A DNA stretch of 64,000 nt. Origin: Collinsella sp. BG-O-102. GTDB lineage: Bacteria > Actinomycetota > Coriobacteriia > Coriobacteriales > Coriobacteriaceae. Each line of letters begins with the position of its first letter. Position 1 is the first letter of the stretch. The translations under genes were made by a program, and so were the position numbers. The notes beneath the pieces are model-generated. The model saw nothing but the letters and a program-made list of their open reading frames with translations, did not search any database and was not told the origin of the DNA. Location: assembly GCF_023656745.1 (NCBI RefSeq), contig NZ_JAMOKO010000009.1, positions 37,131-101,130 on the forward strand, given 5' to 3'. This document shows, one piece after another, positions 59,497 through 64,000 of the stretch.

Positions 59497-61713
59497 TTAC
59501 TTGTCGGTGCCCAGCTTGTGCGGCTTGAAGGCAAGCGCGTTGACGAGTGCGTCGGTGGCAGACTTGACGGCTGCCGGCTGCGGATCGTTGACGTGATCCT
59601 CGGGGTGTACGGGCAGGTCCTTCTTGACGGCATCGTGGATCAAGTTGAGGTACTCAGTCACGCCAGTGGTCGATAGATGCGTGCCATCGCCATCGAACAG
59701 GTCGTTGCGGTTGGCACTGTATCCGTACCAGTCGATAACGCGTACGTTCTTGTAACGCGTAGCGGCGTTGGCGATGGCCTGGTTGGTAGAGCCAACCCAC
59801 GGCTGCGGGCTGCGCGTGTTCACAAACACCACAATACGCTTATCTCCTGCATCGGCCATGATGGCGTCGATTTGGTCGTCGGTTACCAAGCCGTTGGTGC
59901 CCAGCGCAAAGACCACGATCTTGCCGGCAAGGTTCTGTTGAAGATAGCCCTCAAATGTCGCACGGCCCGCATCAAACTGGCGGCCCTTTTCGGCATCGAT
60001 ATGGCTGTGCGGGAACACGCCGTCAAAGGTGTCTACGGCACGCAGCGACACGGAGTCGCCGATCATAAGCAGATCGTAGGAGCCATCGGGGAAGCCGTCG
60101 TTGTCCTTGTCGGTGTCGTCGGCCGCCTGCTGGTCGGTGGGCGCGGTGTTCTTGGCTTCCTTGTTCAGAACTTCGGCGCCCTCGCCGCTCAGCGCAGACG
60201 TCTCGGGCACAAAGATCAGGCCGCCCAGTGCAACGACCAACACGACAGCGCAGGCTGCGCAGACAGGGATGTGCGTGCGTGCCCAGTTGGCGGGCGTGGT
60301 GGTGCCATCGCGGAATTCGGCGACGGTGCGCCCAAAGGCGCCCTTCCTAAACGGAGTCTCGATAAAGCGATAGCAGCACTCTGCCACGGCGACCACCAAC
60401 AACACCTGCAAAATGTACTGCCACCACGGCGTATCGTTGATGTTGGCGACCGGGTTCATGAGGAGCAGCAGCGGATAGTGCCACAGGTAGATGCTGTAGG
60501 AGCGCTTGCCAACCCACACGAGTGGCTCGGCGGATAGCGCGCGGGCAACCATTCCCTGGGGCTGCACGCAGGCCGCGATGACCATGAGCGTGAGGATCGA
60601 GCACAGCAGCGTGCCTCCGCGATACTGGAAGGCGGTGTAGCCGTTGGTGAGCGCGACCATGGCGGCAAGGCCAACCAGACCCACGACGCCCAACACATCG
60701 ATGGATGCGGGCGAGGACCAAAAACGCACGAGGGCGCTCGGCTGTGCCGGGGCGGTCTCGGCTGCTTCGTCGGCCTTCTCGCCAGGTTTGCCCTCGGCGT
60801 TCTTGCCGTGCTTGGCGGCGCCGGCCAGGCGATTGAGCCCCAAACGATGAGCGAGACGCACCGGCGCCAGGTCGCGATCGGGGATAAAGGCCATCCAGGC
60901 ACCCAGCAGCAGCGAGAACACGCGGGTGTCGGTGCCGTAGTACACGCGGCTGGGGTCGGCGGCAGGGTTGTAAAGCACCATCATGGCGAGGGCAGATACC
61001 GCGGCAAGGCCCAGAACCACGCGGCGCGTGTTGGGCTTGCTCACATGCATGGATACCATGGCAAACAGCAGCGGCGGCCAAATCAGGTAGAACTGTTCCT
61101 CGATGGCAAGCGACCAAAAGTGCGTGAGCGGTGAGGGGTCGCCCAGAGCATTGAAGTACGAGACGTTTTGAGCAATCTGCCACCAGTTGTTAAAGAACAG
61201 CAGCGACGGCAAGATGTCGGGGCGCATCTTGGTGAGCATCACGTGGTTGAAGACGGTGCACAGCGCACAGGTCACCACCACGACGGTTACCACGGCGGGG
61301 ACCAGGCGACGGATGCGGCGGATCCAGAAGCTCTTGAGGTCGATGCGGCCGGTCTTAGCGACTTCGTTGAGCAGCAAGCGCGTGATCAGATAGCCCGAAA
61401 GCACAAAGAAGATCGTGACGCCAAGCAGGCCGCCCTGCGCCCACGTGAGGTTAAGGTGATAGAGCACCACCGCGACGACGGCGAGCGTACGCAGGCCGTC
61501 AAGGGCAGGGATGTAGCGGGATTTGGGGCGAGCAGGCGTCTGCTCCGCGGCGGGAGTGTTGGCGCGGCCCGCGTTGTTGGCAGAAGCGCGATGGGGGCTC
61601 GTGGTGCGTCGCGGCTCGTTGGCACGGCGTTCGCTCTTCACGCGTTCGTGCGGCGCCGGCTCGTTGCCCGTGCGGCGTCGACCGCGCGAGCCCGATTGCG
61701 AGAATTGTTCCAT
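59497..61713 (-). CDS. OatA-like acyltransferase with C-terminal SGNH domain
   Basis: This 738-residue membrane protein has a basic disordered N-terminus (about 1-65), an acyltransferase-3 domain of about ten helices (FFVLSGYLITRLLL, then HFWSLAIEEQFYLIWPPL), and an extracytoplasmic SGNH hydrolase-fold domain. Catalytic signs there are MIGDSVSL (Ser), GTNG and DGTHLSTTG (Asp-His). The architecture equals peptidoglycan O-acetyltransferase OatA, which gives lysozyme resistance. Other acceptor glycans are possible. A charged loop (about 300-330) separates transmembrane helices. No strong ribosome site precedes the ATG. Confidence 0.9.
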   Translation of the reverse strand: MEQFSQSGSRGRRRTGNEPAPHERVKSERRANEPRRTTSPHRASANNAGRANTPAAEQTPARPKSRYIPALDGLRTLAVVAVVLYHLNLTWAQGGLLGVTIFFVLSGYLITRLLLNEVAKTGRIDLKSFWIRRIRRLVPAVVTVVVVTCALCTVFNHVMLTKMRPDILPSLLFFNNWWQIAQNVSYFNALGDPSPLTHFWSLAIEEQFYLIWPPLLFAMVSMHVSKPNTRRVVLGLAAVSALAMMVLYNPAADPSRVYYGTDTRVFSLLLGAWMAFIPDRDLAPVRLAHRLGLNRLAGAAKHGKNAEGKPGEKADEAAETAPAQPSALVRFWSSPASIDVLGVVGLVGLAAMVALTNGYTAFQYRGGTLLCSILTLMVIAACVQPQGMVARALSAEPLVWVGKRSYSIYLWHYPLLLLMNPVANINDTPWWQYILQVLLVVAVAECCYRFIETPFRKGAFGRTVAEFRDGTTTPANWARTHIPVCAACAVVLVVALGGLIFVPETSALSGEGAEVLNKEAKNTAPTDQQAADDTDKDNDGFPDGSYDLLMIGDSVSLRAVDTFDGVFPHSHIDAEKGRQFDAGRATFEGYLQQNLAGKIVVFALGTNGLVTDDQIDAIMADAGDKRIVVFVNTRSPQPWVGSTNQAIANAATRYKNVRVIDWYGYSANRNDLFDGDGTHLSTTGVTEYLNLIHDAVKKDLPVHPEDHVNDPQPAAVKSATDALVNALAFKPHKLGTDK

Positions 61714-61899
61714 AAAACATCATCCAATGACGAGAATAATCAGCACGTATTCATTGTAGCTGCCTGCTCCTGTGAATGCTTGCTGCTGGCGCAACCTCAA
61801 GGGTGCGTTCACATCAAAGTGAACTAAAGTTATAGAGGTGCGAAGGCGCGCAATCGACGGTCGACGGTGGGTGCAAAGCCCGCAGATGAGGAGGTTTCC

Positions 61900-62862
61900 A
61901 TGGCAGATCGTGGCATCGTTGCGGTGTTCGGCAGCATGAACATGGACCTTTCGGTGGCGTGCGAGCGCATACCGCGTGCGGGCGAGACCGTCGGCGGCAG
62001 CGGGTTTATCACCAACGCCGGCGGCAAGGGCGCCAATCAGGCCGTAGCTGCCGCGCGTATGGGCGCGTGCACGCACATGATCGGCGCGGTCGGTCGCGAC
62101 GCGTTCGGCGCATCGCTCGTGGTGGGGCTCCAAGACACCGGCGTGGACTGTGACTTTGTAGTGCATCGCGATGACGTGGAGACGGGAACGGCGACCATCA
62201 TTCGCTGCGAGGGCGACAACCGCATCGTACTGTCACCGGGCGCCAACCATGCGCTTGCGGGCGCGGACGTTGCCTGCGCGCTGAGGCGTCTGGTGGCCCA
62301 TGAGCTCGACGGCGACGCCAGCGAGATTGCCCCGGCTGCCGGAAGCGTCTTTATCGCCCAGGGCGAATGTGACCTTGCGGCGACGGCCGAGGCGCTTGTT
62401 TGCGCTCACGAGCTGGGGTTCTATACGGTCTTTAATCCAGCGCCTGCCTGCGAGCTGCCTGCGGAGGTCTGGCCTGCGGTCGACCTGGTCTGTCCCAACG
62501 AGACCGAGTGCCAAGTGCTGACGGGCATTCTGCCCACGGATGATGTGAGTTGCGTCACCGCGCTCAATGCGCTGCTCGACAAGGGTGCCGGGGCTGCGGT
62601 CATCACGTTGGGCGGTGCCGGCTCGGTTACGCTCGGCGATGGCGGTGAGCTGCTGCGCATGCCGGCACTTTCGAGTACGGTAGTCGATACCACGGCCGCC
62701 GGCGATACGTTTATCGGCGCGTTGGCGGCGGCTCGCCTAGAGGGCCTGCCGCTCTTTGAGTGCATGGCCGCGGGTGCTCGCGCCTCGGCAGTGACGGTGT
62801 CGCGCCTGGGCGCTCAGCAATCGATTCCCACGCGCGCCGAAGTTGAACATTGGTTTGGTTAA
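61900..62862 (+). CDS. rbsK: Ribokinase
   Basis: This 320-residue PfkB-family sugar kinase phosphorylates ribose. VFGSMNMDLSVACERIPRAG begins the fold, and NAGGKGANQAVAAARMG is the ribokinase substrate loop. FNPAPACELP, VCPNETECQVLTG and VDTTAAGDTFIGAL (catalytic Asp, anion hole) follow. GAGGAGG lies six bases before ATG 61900, chosen over the earlier GTG. The nucleoside hydrolase 30 bases downstream makes ribose, so the two form a nucleoside-salvage operon. A slightly different sugar substrate cannot be excluded. Confidence 0.9.
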   Translation: MADRGIVAVFGSMNMDLSVACERIPRAGETVGGSGFITNAGGKGANQAVAAARMGACTHMIGAVGRDAFGASLVVGLQDTGVDCDFVVHRDDVETGTATIIRCEGDNRIVLSPGANHALAGADVACALRRLVAHELDGDASEIAPAAGSVFIAQGECDLAATAEALVCAHELGFYTVFNPAPACELPAEVWPAVDLVCPNETECQVLTGILPTDDVSCVTALNALLDKGAGAAVITLGGAGSVTLGDGGELLRMPALSSTVVDTTAAGDTFIGALAAARLEGLPLFECMAAGARASAVTVSRLGAQQSIPTRAEVEHWFG

Positions 62863-62892
62863 ACGATAAAGACGGAGAAGCGGAGTAGAACA

Positions 62893-63867
62893 ATGACAAC
62901 CAAGAAGCTGATCCTTGATCTGGATATGGGTGTGGACGATGCGATGGCGCTGGCCTATGCCATCGCGAGCCCCGAGGTGGAGCTCGTGGGCATCACCACG
63001 TGCTTTGGCAACGTGCGCGTCGAGCAATCGGCGCACAACTGCCTTGCGGTGCTCGATCTGCTGGGTCGCCCCGAGGTTCCGGTGTACCTGGGTGCCGACC
63101 GTCCTCTGCAGGCGACTGAGCCCTATACGCCGCCGGCGTCCACCGCGCTCATTCACGGCAAGAACGGCATCGGCGGCGCGAGCGTGCCCGCGTCGCCCTA
63201 CGAGCCGGTGGGGGCGACCTCGGCCGACGGCAACGCTGCGGTCGATTATCTGATCGATGCCGCGCGCACCTATGGTCCCGATCTGGTCTACGTAGCGACT
63301 GGCCCGCTCTCCAACCTGGCGCTCGCCCTGGAGCGCGATGCGGCGGCGATGATGTCCATCGGCCGCGTGGTCGTGATGGGCGGCGCCCTTACCGTGCCCG
63401 GCAACGTGAGCGCGGGCGCCGAGGCCAATATGGCGAGCGACCCCGAGGCAGCCGACGCGGTGCTGCGCTCGGGCCGTAAGCTCACCATGGTGGGTCTGGA
63501 CGTGACGCATCGCGTGGTGCTCACACGCCGCGACATTGCCGGCTGGACGGGCTCGGGCACCATGGCGGGCTGCGCATTTGCGAGCATGGTCGAGCACTAC
63601 ATTGGCTCGTACGAGATGAACGCACCCTACCTGGGTGGTTGTGCGCTGCACGATCCGCTGGCCGTTGCCGTGGCGATCGACCCCACGCTCGTAGGTGCGC
63701 TCGGCTGCAACCTGCGTGTTGATCTGCTGGGCGAGTACCGCGGTCGCACCATCTGCGATGAGCGCCGCCTGTCCGATCCGGACAAGAGCGCGCTTGTGGC
63801 ACTGACCGTGGATGCTCCGCGCTTCCTGTCCGAGTTCAAGACGCGTATGGCCCGTGTCCTTGGCTAA
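62893..63867 (+). CDS. Nucleoside hydrolase (IunH/Rih family)
   Basis: This 324-residue enzyme cleaves the N-glycosidic bond of ribonucleosides to base and ribose. The calcium/catalytic motif reads LDLDMGVDDAMA at about 8-19 (family DTDPGxDDA; here Asp-Leu-Asp-Met). VVMGGAL, GAEANMASDPEAADAVLRSG and HDPLAVAVAIDP are typical. It works upstream of ribokinase in the pathway. Specificity for purine or pyrimidine nucleosides is not evident. After the stop, to 64000, the DNA holds a GGCGCCTGGCGCC palindrome near 63940 and no recognised gene. Confidence 0.9.
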   Translation: MTTKKLILDLDMGVDDAMALAYAIASPEVELVGITTCFGNVRVEQSAHNCLAVLDLLGRPEVPVYLGADRPLQATEPYTPPASTALIHGKNGIGGASVPASPYEPVGATSADGNAAVDYLIDAARTYGPDLVYVATGPLSNLALALERDAAAMMSIGRVVVMGGALTVPGNVSAGAEANMASDPEAADAVLRSGRKLTMVGLDVTHRVVLTRRDIAGWTGSGTMAGCAFASMVEHYIGSYEMNAPYLGGCALHDPLAVAVAIDPTLVGALGCNLRVDLLGEYRGRTICDERRLSDPDKSALVALTVDAPRFLSEFKTRMARVLG

Positions 63868-64000
63868 GTTGTCTTTTTGGGACGTGTCTCTATAGTTTTG
63901 TCAACCGCGTGCTTCGCGCCATTTCGGCATGACGCATCCGGGCGCCTGGCGCCCCCGCTTGGTTTCCTCTTCGGTTGATCCCGCCGCCCGCTAGGCCGCG

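Noticed and set aside
63868..64000. Start of another gene at the right edge
   Set aside because: No convincing start or coding frame; only a GGCGCC-type palindrome and a T-rich stretch.

Overview
The window looks like a chromosomal segment of a gut Coriobacteriia, most likely Collinsella or a close relative. The evidence is high GC with G/C-ending codons, a mostly housekeeping gene set, an LPxTG-type surface protein, an Ech-type energy-converting hydrogenase, an NfnAB-type transhydrogenase, and a very high density of short intergenic palindromes of the kind seen in this lineage. The genus call is inference; no rRNA is present.

Layout. 1-4.2 kb: 3' end of a YqeY-like gene, then a polar amino-acid ABC uptake operon (ATPase, Tat/lipoprotein binding protein, two permeases) and a cytidylate-kinase-like gene. 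4.3-12.1 kb (mostly minus strand): nfnB-nfnA, pth, a PD-(D/E)XK-like hypothetical gene bracketed by two ~203-bp inverted-repeat elements, prs and glmU. 12.3-15.5 kb: an ECF vitamin/metal transporter (T, fused A-A', S). 15.7-20.9 kb: xth, a sirtuin, a folP-folK fusion with a large insert, a degenerate BirA-like gene and coaX. 21.1-24.5 kb: initiator tRNA, three tandem palindromes, an OYE-type flavoenzyme and a stand-alone HTH/OrfA-like gene. 24.8-30.5 kb: a five-gene ech operon (echA and echB fused). 31.2-37.5 kb: a 2108-residue sortase-anchored adhesin flanked on both sides by palindromic elements in the order A-B / B-A. 38.1-47.1 kb: a two-component system divergent from an ABC-2 exporter, then a LolD/FtsX-type ABC system. 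47.2-55.5 kb: DUF362 ferredoxin protein, hydrolase, hemolysin III, CBS/CorC protein, small envelope-related genes and a degenerate polysaccharide deacetylase. 55.6-59.0 kb: a leader followed by an MgtE-N/CBS protein and an Nramp-related (NRMT-like) transporter. 59.5-63.9 kb: OatA-like acyltransferase, ribokinase and nucleoside hydrolase.

How the genes work together. Nfn and Ech can link ferredoxin, NAD(P)H, H2 and an ion gradient, which fits a fermentative anaerobe. Several genes serve cofactor supply (ECF transporter, folate, CoA, possibly biotin), envelope modification (adhesin, acyltransferase, deacetylase-like protein) and divalent-cation handling (MgtE-like/NRMT, CorC-like).

The least explained signal is the palindromic DNA. 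At least nine families or clusters of inverted-repeat elements lie between genes, and one sits in frame inside a coding sequence. Three of them bracket or crowd accessory genes. Function calls come from remembered family motifs in the sequence, not from searches.
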